Below are positions 8,522 through 16,426 of a stretch of DNA of 64,000 nt, piece by piece. Positions within the stretch are counted from its first letter, which is position 1. Each line of letters starts with the position of its first letter. Both the position numbers and the translations under genes were made by a program. The stretch covers positions 892,073-956,072 of the forward strand of contig NZ_WEGH01000002.1 of assembly GCF_009604375.1 (NCBI RefSeq). Reading direction: 5' to 3'. Below the pieces are notes generated by a model. That model was not told the DNA's origin, did no database searches, and saw nothing but the letters and a program-made list of their open reading frames with translations. This DNA is from Actinomadura macrotermitis. GTDB lineage: Bacteria > Actinomycetota > Actinomycetes > Streptosporangiales > Streptosporangiaceae.

Positions 8522-8998
8522 ATGCCCGCCACCACCGTCGCCGCCACCACCGTCGTCCCCGCCGCCCCGAGCGCCGACGCCGTCGCGCACTTCGCCGCCC
8601 GCCTCGCCTTCGAGACCGACGTGTCCGACGTCGCCGCCGACCTCGCCGCCGGCGCCGCCGGCGTGGTGGTCGTCGACTCGCGCAGCGCCGTCTGCTGGAA
8701 CCAGGGGCACGTGCGGGGCGCGATCCACCTGCCGACCGCGCAGATCGCCGAGCGCGCCGGGGAACTGGTGAGCCGGGACGCCACGGTCGTCGTCTACTGC
8801 TGGGGCCCCGGCTGCAACGGCGCGCAGAAGGCGGCGCTGGAGTTCGCCAGGCTCGGCTACCCGGTCAAGGAGATGATCGGCGGCTTCGAGTACTGGGCGC
8901 GCGAGGGCTTCCCGGTCGAGGACGGCGCCGGGAACGTCACCCGGCAGGCCCCCGACCCCCTCACCGCGCCGGTGTCGGGGATCACCTGTGCCTGCTGA
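8522..8998 (+). CDS. Rhodanese-like sulfurtransferase
   Basis: The ATG at 8522 is preceded by AAGGAG, giving 158 residues; an upstream in-frame start lacks a ribosome site. The rhodanese domain spans about 30-145: VVVVDSRSAVCWNQGHVRGAIHLP, then the active-site loop YCWGPGCNGAQKAA, where the first Cys is the expected sulfane-carrying residue. The C-terminus ends ITCAC, a possible second thiol site. It likely transfers sulfur or acts in thiol or cyanide detoxification. The divergent GlxA-type regulator is the likely controller. Confidence 0.88.
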   Translation: MPATTVAATTVVPAAPSADAVAHFAARLAFETDVSDVAADLAAGAAGVVVVDSRSAVCWNQGHVRGAIHLPTAQIAERAGELVSRDATVVVYCWGPGCNGAQKAALEFARLGYPVKEMIGGFEYWAREGFPVEDGAGNVTRQAPDPLTAPVSGITCAC

Positions 8999-9452
8999 GA
9001 ACGTGGGCAGGATCACTCGGCCGGGCCTGCGACACGCGGAAACGCGCGGGCGGCGGGGAAACAACGCGGTGGAATCACCGCGCGGCGCCGTCCGAAAAGC
9101 CGGAGCAGCGTCCGGGGGCGCGTAGCATCGGCGTGGCGGCACCGCGCTTGCAGGTGAAGACGGTGTCCCCCGACTTCCTCCGGACGTTCGGTTCGTCTGC
9201 CCGGGCGCCGCGCACGGCGCCGCAGACGCGGGATCCGGCCCTCTTTTCCACCCCGCACAATGCGACAAAAGCAGCCAAAGCGGGACATGTGGCGCAGGGC
9301 ATACTCCGGTACGGGGCATAAGGAGGTAGGTCGGCGACGTTAGACTGAACAAATCACTCTTACGACGCTGAACGCGTCCGGCTCGTCCTTGACGCCCACT
9401 GACCTGATCCGTGGTGCCTCCCGAGACGTGCCCCCCTCTCGGAAGGTATTGC
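8999..9452. other. Intergenic region upstream of the RNA helicase
   Basis: About 450 bp without a convincing gene. Short open frames on both strands lack family similarity, good starts or neighbours in phase. The last 40 bp form an RBS-covering hairpin (annotated separately). I see no confident promoter hexamers, although the stretch from 9250 to 9360 is the most A/T-rich part and is where a promoter would be expected. Confidence 0.5.
9417..9446 (+). promoter_or_regulatory. Hairpin covering the helicase ribosome binding site
   Basis: CCTCCCGAGA (9417-9426) pairs with TCTCGGAAGG (9437-9446) at 9 of 10 positions around a 10-nt loop. The right arm ends in GGAAGG, the only plausible Shine-Dalgarno for the GTG at 9453. 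The fold would hide the ribosome site, suggesting translational control that cold, RNA chaperones or the helicase itself could relieve. Confidence 0.6.
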
Positions 9453-11129
9453 GTGACCAACGTTCCTGCTGCCCATGACCTGACCCCGTCCACCGAGGAC
9501 GAGACGACGGTTCCCAGCTTCGCCGAGCTCGGCCTGCCCGCCGAGCTCGTCGCCGCCCTGGCCCGCCAGGGCATCGACGCCCCGTTCCCGATCCAGGCCG
9601 CCGCCATCCCCGACGTGATGGCCGGCCACGACGTCCTCGGGCGCGGCAAGACGGGCTCGGGCAAGACCCTGGCGTTCGGCCTGCCGCTGCTGGCCCGCCT
9701 GGCCGGCCGCCGCGCCGCGCCGAAGCGCCCCCTCGGCCTCATCCTCGTCCCGACCCGCGAGCTCGCCCAGCAGGTCCAGACGAACCTGGAGCCGCTCGGC
9801 CGCAGCCTCGGGCTGCACTTCAAGACCGTCATCGGGCAGACCTCGATGTTCAAGCAGATCGACGCGCTGCGCCGCGGCGTGGAGATCCTGGTCGCCACCC
9901 CCGGCCGGCTGAAGGACCTGATGCGGCAGGGCGCCTGCGACCTGTCCGACGTCGAGATCGTCATCCTCGACGAGGCCGACCACATGGCCGACATGGGCTT
10001 CCTGCCCGACGTCACCGACATCCTGGACCAGGCCCGCGTCGGCGGCCAGCGGATGCTGTTCTCGGCGACGCTGGACCGCGACGTCGACGTCCTGGTCAAG
10101 CGCTACCTGAACGACCCGGTGACGCACGCCATCGGCTCGGTCGACGAGTCGGTCGACACGATGGACCACCACCTGCTGCTGGTCGCGCCCAAGGAGAAGG
10201 GCCTGATCACCGCCGAGATCGCCAACCGCGAGGGCCGGACGATCCTGTTCGCCCGCACCAAGCACGGCGTGGACCGGCTGGCGCAGCAGCTCACCGACGT
10301 CGGCGTGCGGGCCGCGGGCCTGCACGGCGGCAAGAGCCAGGGCCTGCGCACCCGCACCCTGCACGAGTTCCGCGAGGGCACCATCAGCGTGCTCGTCGCC
10401 ACCGACGTCGCCGCGCGCGGCATCCACGTGGACGACGTCAGCCTGGTCATGCACGTCGACCCGCCGGCCGACTCCAAGGACTACATGCACCGCGCCGGCC
10501 GCACGGCGCGCGCGGGCGAGAAGGGCACCGTGGTCACCCTGGTGCTGCCGCACCAGGTCCGGTCGACCTCGGCCATGACCCGGCGCGCCGGCATCGAGGC
10601 GCCGCGCACCCGCGTCGCGTCCGGCGGCGACGCCGAGCTGATCAAGCTGACCGGCGCGCGGATCCCGTCCGGCATCCCGATCACCGAGCCGCTGATCCCC
10701 GAGCGCCCGCGCCGCGGCGAGGGCGGCCGCGGCGGACGTCCCGGCGGCGGTGGCCGTCGCGGTGGCGGCGGCCGCGGCTACGGCGGCGGTGGCGGCTACA
10801 ACGGCGGCGGCGGCCGTGGCGGGCCGCGCCGTGAGGGCGGCGGCTACAACGGTGGCGGCGGCTACAACGGCGGCCGTGAAGGTGGCGGCGGCTACAACGG
10901 CGGCGGCGAGCGTCGCGAGGGTGGCTACAACGGTGGCGAGCGTCGCGAGGGCGGCGGCTACAACGGCGGTGGCGGCGGTTACGGCGCCCCCCGCGGTGGC
11001 GGCGGCTACAACGGCGGCGGCGAGCGTCGTGGCGGCGGTTACGGTGAGCGCCGCTCCGGCGGCGCCCCGCACGGCAACCACCGCGGTGGCGACCGCCGCC
11101 CGGCCAGCCCGACGTCCTACTCCGGCTGA
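9453..11129 (+). CDS. DEAD-box ATP-dependent RNA helicase with Gly-rich tail
   Basis: The start is GTG at 9453 with GGAAGG upstream, giving 558 residues; a GTG at 9411 is also in frame. All core motifs are visible: Q motif (FPIQAAAIPDVMAGHD), motif I GKTGSGKT, PTRELAQQ, TPGRL, motif II DEAD, motif III SAT, and in the second RecA lobe TDVAARGIH and HRAGRTARAG. Motif I begins GKTGSGKT rather than the usual AxTGSGKT. After about residue 410 the tail is a low-complexity array of GGG, GYNGG and ERR units, an RGG-like RNA-binding tail. It likely remodels structured RNA or ribosome intermediates, as cold-shock helicases do. Confidence 0.95.
   Translation: MTNVPAAHDLTPSTEDETTVPSFAELGLPAELVAALARQGIDAPFPIQAAAIPDVMAGHDVLGRGKTGSGKTLAFGLPLLARLAGRRAAPKRPLGLILVPTRELAQQVQTNLEPLGRSLGLHFKTVIGQTSMFKQIDALRRGVEILVATPGRLKDLMRQGACDLSDVEIVILDEADHMADMGFLPDVTDILDQARVGGQRMLFSATLDRDVDVLVKRYLNDPVTHAIGSVDESVDTMDHHLLLVAPKEKGLITAEIANREGRTILFARTKHGVDRLAQQLTDVGVRAAGLHGGKSQGLRTRTLHEFREGTISVLVATDVAARGIHVDDVSLVMHVDPPADSKDYMHRAGRTARAGEKGTVVTLVLPHQVRSTSAMTRRAGIEAPRTRVASGGDAELIKLTGARIPSGIPITEPLIPERPRRGEGGRGGRPGGGGRRGGGGRGYGGGGGYNGGGGRGGPRREGGGYNGGGGYNGGREGGGGYNGGGERREGGYNGGERREGGGYNGGGGGYGAPRGGGGYNGGGERRGGGYGERRSGGAPHGNHRGGDRRPASPTSYSG
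10725..11075 (+). repeat. Tandem Gly-Tyr-Asn-Gly codon repeats in helicase tail
   Basis: The 3' part of the helicase gene is built of short GGC-rich units encoding GGGYNGGG and GERREGG variants, with GGCTACAACGGC recurring many times. Such arrays are prone to slippage, so unit number probably varies among strains. Confidence 0.85.
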
Positions 11130-11138
11130 TCCAGCCTG

Positions 11139-11184
11139 AAGACCGCGCCCCCGCTCAGCACCGCTGAGCGGGGGCGCGGTCTTT
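11139..11184 (+). terminator. Rho-independent terminator of the helicase gene
   Basis: Arms AAGACCGCGCCCCCGCTCAG (11139-11158) and the complementary run ending GGTCTTTT form a perfect ~20-bp stem with a 5-nt loop and a T-run at 11181-11184. Confidence 0.9.
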
Positions 11185-11263
11185 TCGCCGTCCGGAGGCC
11201 GATCGCGCCGATCGCGCTGTACGGTGCGAGGAGGAGATCGACTCGGGCGGAGGTGGGCGGGGC

Positions 11264-11644
11264 GTGAACGAGCACGTCTGCCGCCACCAACGGCTCCTCG
11301 CGGTACTGGCCGGCCTCTTCGGCTTCGCGGTGACCGCGACGCTGTCGGCCGTCCCCGGCAGCGGCGTCGCGGAAGTGATCCGCGCGGGCACCGCAGCGGC
11401 GGCGGCCACCGCGGTGAACGGCCGCGCCCAGGCCGCCGAGGCCGTCGCCGTCCGGTACGCGCCGGACGACCACCGGCGGTCCGGCCCCTCCGGCGGCTAC
11501 GCCGCCATCGCCGGGCACGGCCCCGCCGCGCCCGGACCGGCGCGCACCGGCGCACGGGCCGGCGCCGCGGCGGACGGCCTCCCGCCGTCCGTCCCCTCCT
11601 CCGCCGTCAAGGTGCGAGGACCGCCCTCCAGCACGGGTTCCTGA
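11264..11644 (+). CDS. Hypothetical protein with N-terminal hydrophobic segment
   Basis: The frame has 126 residues, a GTG start and a GGAGG about 10 bp upstream. Residues 10-30 (LLAVLAGLFGFAVTATLSAV) form a membrane or signal segment. The remainder is Ala/Gly/Pro-rich without recognisable domains, so it may be a secreted or anchored low-complexity protein. It lies between the helicase terminator and secY. I cannot exclude that it is non-coding. Confidence 0.4.
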   Translation: MNEHVCRHQRLLAVLAGLFGFAVTATLSAVPGSGVAEVIRAGTAAAAATAVNGRAQAAEAVAVRYAPDDHRRSGPSGGYAAIAGHGPAAPGPARTGARAGAAADGLPPSVPSSAVKVRGPPSSTGS

Positions 11645-11791
11645 CGCTCACCGTCATCTGCCGCAGCGTCCCTGCGGATGCTGCGGCGTTCCCGTATGGA
11701 GGCAAGTCATCTTCCGCACCACCGTGCGGCGAGCGTTCCCCGCGCTCGCCGGTACCACCACGCCCGGACACCGTCCCCTCCGGAGGCGGCC

Positions 11792-13087
11792 GTGCTGACC
11801 GTCTTCGCCCGCGCGTTCCGCATCCCGGAGCTGCGCCGGAAGCTGCTGTTCACCCTGCTGATCATCGTGCTGTTCCGGATCGGGCAGACGCTGCCCACGC
11901 CCAACGTCAACGTCAAGGTGCTCGCCGAGACCGCCGTCGCGGGCCGCAAGAACAACCCGCTGTACGGCCTGGTCGACCTGTTCAGCGGCGGCGCGCTGCT
12001 CAAGCTGTCGGTGTTCGCGCTCGGCATCTACCCCTACATCACCGCCAGCATCATCCTGCAGCTGCTGACGGTGGTGATCCCGCGGCTGGAGGCCCTGAAG
12101 AAAGAAGGACAGGCCGGCACCACCAAGATCACCCAGTACACCCGGTACCTGACGGTCGCGCTGGCGGTCCTGCAGGGCACCACCGTCGTGGCGATGGCCG
12201 CCACCGGCCGGCTGCTCGGCGGCGTCCCCGGCAGCGCCGACATCCTCTACGACCGCGGCCTCGCCGCGGTGACCACCATGGTGATCGTCATGACCGCCGG
12301 CACCGCGGTGGTCATGTGGCTGGGCGAGCTGGTCACCGACCGCGGCGTCGGCAACGGCATGTCCATCCTGATCTTCACCCAGATCGCCGCGGTCTTCCCG
12401 GCGCAGTTCTGGGGGATCTACAAGGCGAAGGGCCCGTTCGTCTTCACCCTGGTGATCATCGTGGGGCTGGCCATCATGGCGGGCGTGGTCTTCGTCGAGC
12501 AGGCGCAGCGCCGCATCCCGGTGCAGTACGCCAAGCGGATGGTCGGCCGCCGCATGTACGGCGGCTCGTCCACCTACATCCCGCTGAAGGTCAACCAGGC
12601 CGGCATCATCCCGGTGATCTTCGCCTCGTCGCTGCTGTACCTGCCCTCGCTCGCGGCCCAGTTCTGGCCGCACGCGGGCTGGCTGGGGTGGGTCCGGCCC
12701 CATCTGCAGCAGAGCGACCCCTGGCACATGGCCGCGTTCTTCGTGCTCATCATCTTCTTCACCTACTTCTATGTGGCGATCACCTTCAACCCCACTGAGG
12801 TGGCCGACAACATGAAGAAGTACGGGGGATTCGTCCCGGGCATCCGCCCGGGCCGGCCGACCGCCGGGTACCTGGACCACGTGCTGTCCCGCATCACCGC
12901 CCCGGGCGCGCTCTACCTGGGCTTCGTCGCGCTGGTCCCGATGCTGTCCCTGGCCCTGCTCAAGCTCGGGGACGAGTTCCCCTTCGGCGGCACGAGCATC
13001 CTGATCGTGGTGGGCGTCGGGCTGGACACGGTGAAGCAGATCGAGGCCCGGCTGCAGCAGCGCAACTACGAGGGCTTCCTCAGCTGA
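11792..13087 (+). CDS. secY: Protein translocase subunit SecY (stand-alone copy)
   Basis: A GTG start with GGAGG 5 bp upstream gives 431 residues, near the normal length. It has ten predicted membrane helices. The opening is AFRIPELRRKLLFTLLIIVLFRIG. Other SecY hallmarks are FSGGALLKLSVFALGIYPYITASIILQ, the cytosolic loop with RRIPVQYAKR, PLKVNQAGIIPVIFASS and a C-terminal IEARLQQRNYEGFL. It forms the plasma-membrane export channel with SecE/SecG. Unusually, adk, map and ribosomal-protein genes do not flank it, so it is probably a second copy. Confidence 0.95.
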   Translation: MLTVFARAFRIPELRRKLLFTLLIIVLFRIGQTLPTPNVNVKVLAETAVAGRKNNPLYGLVDLFSGGALLKLSVFALGIYPYITASIILQLLTVVIPRLEALKKEGQAGTTKITQYTRYLTVALAVLQGTTVVAMAATGRLLGGVPGSADILYDRGLAAVTTMVIVMTAGTAVVMWLGELVTDRGVGNGMSILIFTQIAAVFPAQFWGIYKAKGPFVFTLVIIVGLAIMAGVVFVEQAQRRIPVQYAKRMVGRRMYGGSSTYIPLKVNQAGIIPVIFASSLLYLPSLAAQFWPHAGWLGWVRPHLQQSDPWHMAAFFVLIIFFTYFYVAITFNPTEVADNMKKYGGFVPGIRPGRPTAGYLDHVLSRITAPGALYLGFVALVPMLSLALLKLGDEFPFGGTSILIVVGVGLDTVKQIEARLQQRNYEGFLS

Positions 13088-13117
13088 CCGCCGGCCCCAT
13101 GGGCCGGCGGGCCTTTG
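13088..13117 (+). terminator. Hairpin after secY
   Basis: CCGCCGGCCC (13088-13097) pairs perfectly with GGGCCGGCGG (13101-13110) over a CAT loop, followed by GCCTTT. It begins right after the secY stop codon. Confidence 0.65.
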
Positions 13118-13218
13118 CGGGGGAGGGTACGACCCCGCCTTCCCCCCAAAGGCGGTCCCGCCTCCGCGAGGCAGACTTCTCCGACGCCGGCAAAGGCAGT
13201 CCCCGCCCGGGGGCGGAC

Positions 13219-13443
13219 CGTACTTCCACCAGTGTCATCCGTCCCACCCCGCCCGGGGGAGTGGAACACCCGGGAACCATAGGGCCGTTCACCGTCCTGG
13301 GCTTACCAGGCCCTGACGTCGACGTCGTCTACATGGAGACGATCAACGGGAATCTGTGGGTGGACAAGTCGGGAGAAGTGGTGCTGGTTCGCCCTTTATC
13401 TGTCGGCCCGGCCACGAGGATCGCAGACGCCGTGGCGGTCAGC
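13219..13443 (+). pseudogene. Remnant of a DUF5753 (XRE-type regulator) C-terminus
   Basis: One frame reads VIRPTPPGGVEHPGTIGPF, then TVLGLPGPDVDVVYMETING and NLWVDKSGEVV. This resembles the C-terminal part of actinobacterial helix-turn-helix DUF5753 proteins (pattern: IQVxPF..G.HPGT.GPFTVL.FPDPDxDVVYxET..G.L). The N-terminal HTH, most of the DUF and the usual FDHLRAxALSP ending are absent, and no start fits. It therefore looks like a decayed fragment. The identification rests on recalled family patterns and needs a profile search. Confidence 0.5.
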
Positions 13444-14374
13444 GCGGGGTCACCCAGCGGGGTGTCCAGGTCCCGTCGGCGTCGTGGCCGGTCGTTGTGG
13501 CGGAGAGGTGGGCGCGGAGGGTGGCCAGCGCCGGGTGGGGGTTGTCGCGGCGCCACAGGAGCGAGTGCGGGTAGACGGGCGTGGGGTCGATGATCGGGAT
13601 GCGGCGCAGGCCGTGGTCGGCGGGCCAGACAAGGCGGGTCTGCTCGCCCATGAAGGTGGCCAGGGCCGGGGTGTCGGCGATGGTGTCGAGGAGCGCGTCG
13701 GAGCCGAAGTTGGGGCCGGTCGCCTCGACGGTGAGGCCGAACTCGGCGACGAGGTCGTCGTAGTAGGCGGCCCATTCGGTGCCGGGAACGATGCCGGGCA
13801 TCCAGATCCGGTGCCCGGCGAGCTGGGCGAGGGTCACCGACCGGGCACCCGCCAGCGCATGGGCGGGGCCGGTGAGGAGCTGGAGCGCCTCGTCGAGCAC
13901 CCGGACGGACGCGATGTCCGCGCCGAGGGGCCGGCCGGGCACGGTGACGGCGCGGAAGGACGCGTCGATCGTGCCGGACCTGAGCGCGGCGACGGCCGTC
14001 TCGCCGTCGAACAGCATCACCACGTCGAGCTCGATGTCGGGGTGCGCGCGGTGGAAGGCGCGCATCAGGCCCGCTTGCGCGCTGCGCGAGGCGAGCACGT
14101 CGACGCGCAGCGGACGGCTGCCGGCGCGCACGGACGCGACCGCGCGCTCGGCGACGCGCAGCAGCTCGCGCGCGTGGGGCAGGAACGCCTGCCCGTCGAT
14201 GGTGAGCCGGGCCCCGTGCGCGGTGCGGGTGAACAACTGCACGTCGAGGTTGCGCTCCAGCGCGGCGATGCGCTTGGAGACGGCCTGCTGGGTGACGGCC
14301 AGCTCGGCGGCGGCCTCCTGGAACTGCCCCGCGTCGGCGGCCGCGACGAAGGTCCGGATGGTGTCGAGATCCAT
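13439..14374 (-). CDS. LysR-family transcriptional regulator
   Basis: This 311-residue protein has an N-terminal winged HTH (residues 1-60: MDLDTIRTFVAAADAGQFQEAAAELAVTQQAVSKRIAALE, split here only by description) and a periplasmic-binding-like effector domain (about 85-290). It is divergent from the MFS/isochorismatase operon, its probable target. A 13-bp palindrome lies 6 bp before its start codon. Its 3' end meets the DUF5753 remnant. Confidence 0.9.
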   Translation of the reverse strand: MDLDTIRTFVAAADAGQFQEAAAELAVTQQAVSKRIAALERNLDVQLFTRTAHGARLTIDGQAFLPHARELLRVAERAVASVRAGSRPLRVDVLASRSAQAGLMRAFHRAHPDIELDVVMLFDGETAVAALRSGTIDASFRAVTVPGRPLGADIASVRVLDEALQLLTGPAHALAGARSVTLAQLAGHRIWMPGIVPGTEWAAYYDDLVAEFGLTVEATGPNFGSDALLDTIADTPALATFMGEQTRLVWPADHGLRRIPIIDPTPVYPHSLLWRRDNPHPALATLRAHLSATTTGHDADGTWTPRWVTPR

Positions 14375-14379
14375 GTCGA

Positions 14380-14392
14380 TACCCTATGGGTA
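14380..14392. promoter_or_regulatory. Palindrome TACCCTATGGGTA upstream of lysR
   Basis: Arms TACCC and GGGTA surround TAT, 6 bp upstream of the LysR start and in the lysR-MFS intergenic region. Placement fits an autoregulatory or promoter-overlapping operator; the binding protein is inferred. Confidence 0.4.
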
Positions 14393-14507
14393 CAACTAAC
14401 CGTTGTGACGATGGCCGCCAGAGTTGTTTGATCCCTGGCTGTGACGCGCGCTTGGATGAATCCGATCACGGATCGGTTGTGCAGATGAGCGGCAAGGGGC
14501 GTCGGGC

Positions 14508-15752
14508 ATGCGGAGCGGGCACCGTCTGGGACGGCAGTTCGGCTGGCTGTGGGGAGCGTACGGGACCAGCGCGCTCGGTACCTGGCTCGCCTTCGGCGCG
14601 TTCCCGCTGATCGCCATCCAGGTGCTGCACGCCGGACCGGCCGAGGTCGCCGCGCTCTCCTGCGTGGGTGCCGCGGTGGGCGCCGCCGTGGCGGTACCGC
14701 TCGGCCCGTGGGTGGAGTTCCGCCGCAAGCGTCCTGTGCTGATCGCGATGGACCTGGTGCGGTTCGCGGCGCTGCTGACGATCCCCGTCGCGTTCGCGTT
14801 CGGCGTGCTCACCTTCCTTCAGCTCCTGCTGGTCTCGGCCGTCGTCGCGGCGGCCGACATCGCCTTCCGCTCCGCCTCCGGCGCGTACCTGAAGACCCTG
14901 CTGCGGGCCGAGGACCTGCTCGTCGCCAACGCCCGGTTCGAGTCCACGGCCTGGACGACCACGATCATCGGACCGCCGCTGGGCGGCGCGGCGATCGGGC
15001 TCCTCGGCCCGGTGGCGACGGTGGTGGCCGACGCGGTCAGCTACCTGCTCTCGGCCCTGGGCATCCGCGCGATGGGCGGACACGAGCCGCGGCCCGAGCG
15101 CCCGGACGCCGCACGCATGCGGGCCACGGACTTGCTCGACGGCTGGCGGTACATCCTCGCCGACGCGACGTTGCGCCGGCTGTTCTTCAACACCGCCTTG
15201 TTCAACGGCCTGGTGATGGCCACTCAGCCGCTGCTGGCCGTCCTGATGCTCGACCGGCTCGGATTCGCACCGTGGCAGTACGGCCTGGCCTTCGCCGCGC
15301 CCTCGATCGGCGGGCTGCTCGGCTCGCGGCTGGCCCGGCCGCTCGTCACCCGGTTCGGGCCGCACCAGGTCCTGGTCGCGACCGGGGTGCTGCGCGCGAT
15401 CTGGCCCATCGGCCTGGCCTTCCTGGGGCCGGGCACCGCAGGGCTGCTGCTGGTGATCGGCGTCGAACTGGGGCTCATCTTCTGCTGCGGCGTCTTCAAC
15501 CCCGTCTCCGCCACCTGCCGCCTCGAGCGCACCCCGGCCGGCCGGGCCGCGCGCACCCTGTCCGCCTGGGCGGTGACGACCAAGGCCTCGGCCGCGCTCC
15601 TGACGGCCGTCTGGGGTGTGCTGGGCAGCCTGCTCGGCCCGCGTACGGCCATCGGCCTGGCCGGCGTGCTCCTGCTGGCGACCCCGCTGCTGCTCCCCCG
15701 ACGCGACCACACCTCACAGCCCGAGCCGGAACCGGCCCGTAGCCGCACATAA
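14508..15752 (+). CDS. MFS transporter (EntS-like efflux family)
   Basis: This 414-residue protein has about 12 hydrophobic segments and belongs to the MFS_3 (enterobactin-exporter-like) group. Signs are the LGTWLAFGAFPLIAIQVLHAGPAEV opening helices, the loop-2 motif VEFRRKRPVLIAMDLVRF, and GASGAYLK-type text in helix 4-5 (RSASGAYLKTLL). It probably exports a small molecule by proton antiport. The isochorismatase-like gene follows 13 bp downstream, forming a two-gene operon divergent from the LysR gene. Confidence 0.87.
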   Translation: MRSGHRLGRQFGWLWGAYGTSALGTWLAFGAFPLIAIQVLHAGPAEVAALSCVGAAVGAAVAVPLGPWVEFRRKRPVLIAMDLVRFAALLTIPVAFAFGVLTFLQLLLVSAVVAAADIAFRSASGAYLKTLLRAEDLLVANARFESTAWTTTIIGPPLGGAAIGLLGPVATVVADAVSYLLSALGIRAMGGHEPRPERPDAARMRATDLLDGWRYILADATLRRLFFNTALFNGLVMATQPLLAVLMLDRLGFAPWQYGLAFAAPSIGGLLGSRLARPLVTRFGPHQVLVATGVLRAIWPIGLAFLGPGTAGLLLVIGVELGLIFCCGVFNPVSATCRLERTPAGRAARTLSAWAVTTKASAALLTAVWGVLGSLLGPRTAIGLAGVLLLATPLLLPRRDHTSQPEPEPARSRT

Positions 15753-15765
15753 GGAGAACACTCGC

Positions 15766-16365
15766 GTGAGCACCGCCCCCGCTTTCGACCCCGCGCACAC
15801 CGCTCTTCTCGTCATGGACTACCAGCCGGCGATCCTGGCCTCTCTGCCCGCCGACGGGGACCGCGAAGCCTTGCTCGGCCGCGTGGAGAAGGCCATCGCC
15901 GACGTCCGCGCCAACGGCGGCACCATCGCCTACATCTGTGTCGGCTTCACCGATGCCGACTGGGACGCGATCCCGGACACCAACAAGTCTTTCGCCCCGG
16001 TGGCACGGCATCGCGTCATGCACCACCAAGACCCTGCCGCCGCCATTCATGAACGGCTGGCACCCCAGGCCGGCGACATCATCGTGCGCAAGGTCCGCTA
16101 CGGCGGCATGTCCACTACCGACCTCGACCAGCGGCTACGCGAGCGCGGCATCACCACTCTGGTCATCTCCGGCATCACTACCAGCGGCGTCGTCCTGTCC
16201 ACCCTCGTCGACGCGGCCGACCGCGACTACCGGCTCTATGTCCTGTCCGACGGCGTCGCCGACCCCGACAGCGAAGTCCACAACGTCCTGCTCCACCGGG
16301 TCTTCCCCTCGCGGGCCCACATCATCGACACCGCCGGCCTGCACACCCTGCTCCGGACCGGCTGA
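15766..16365 (+). CDS. Isochorismatase-fold hydrolase lacking the catalytic Cys
   Basis: The GTG start with AAGGAG 9 bp upstream gives 199 residues. The α/β isochorismatase fold is clear: Asp18 in LLVMDYQ, Lys109 in IVRKVRYGG, and the cis-peptide strand VISGITTSGVVLST. The position normally holding the nucleophilic Cys in nicotinamidase-type members is Val142. True isochorismatases (EntB, PhzD) also lack the Cys, so a vinyl-ether hydrolase or a non-catalytic role is possible. It sits in an operon with the upstream exporter. Confidence 0.85.
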   Translation: MSTAPAFDPAHTALLVMDYQPAILASLPADGDREALLGRVEKAIADVRANGGTIAYICVGFTDADWDAIPDTNKSFAPVARHRVMHHQDPAAAIHERLAPQAGDIIVRKVRYGGMSTTDLDQRLRERGITTLVISGITTSGVVLSTLVDAADRDYRLYVLSDGVADPDSEVHNVLLHRVFPSRAHIIDTAGLHTLLRTG

Positions 16366-16426
16366 CCCGAACCGCCGAGCCGGTCCCACCCCCGACCGCG
16401 ACCGGTGGACGACCCGGGAGGACGGG

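Noticed and set aside
9013..9302. Leftward open frames of 75-91 codons between the rhodanese and helicase genes
   Set aside because: No domain, poor starts, and several overlapping alternatives; typical of chance frames in GC-rich DNA.
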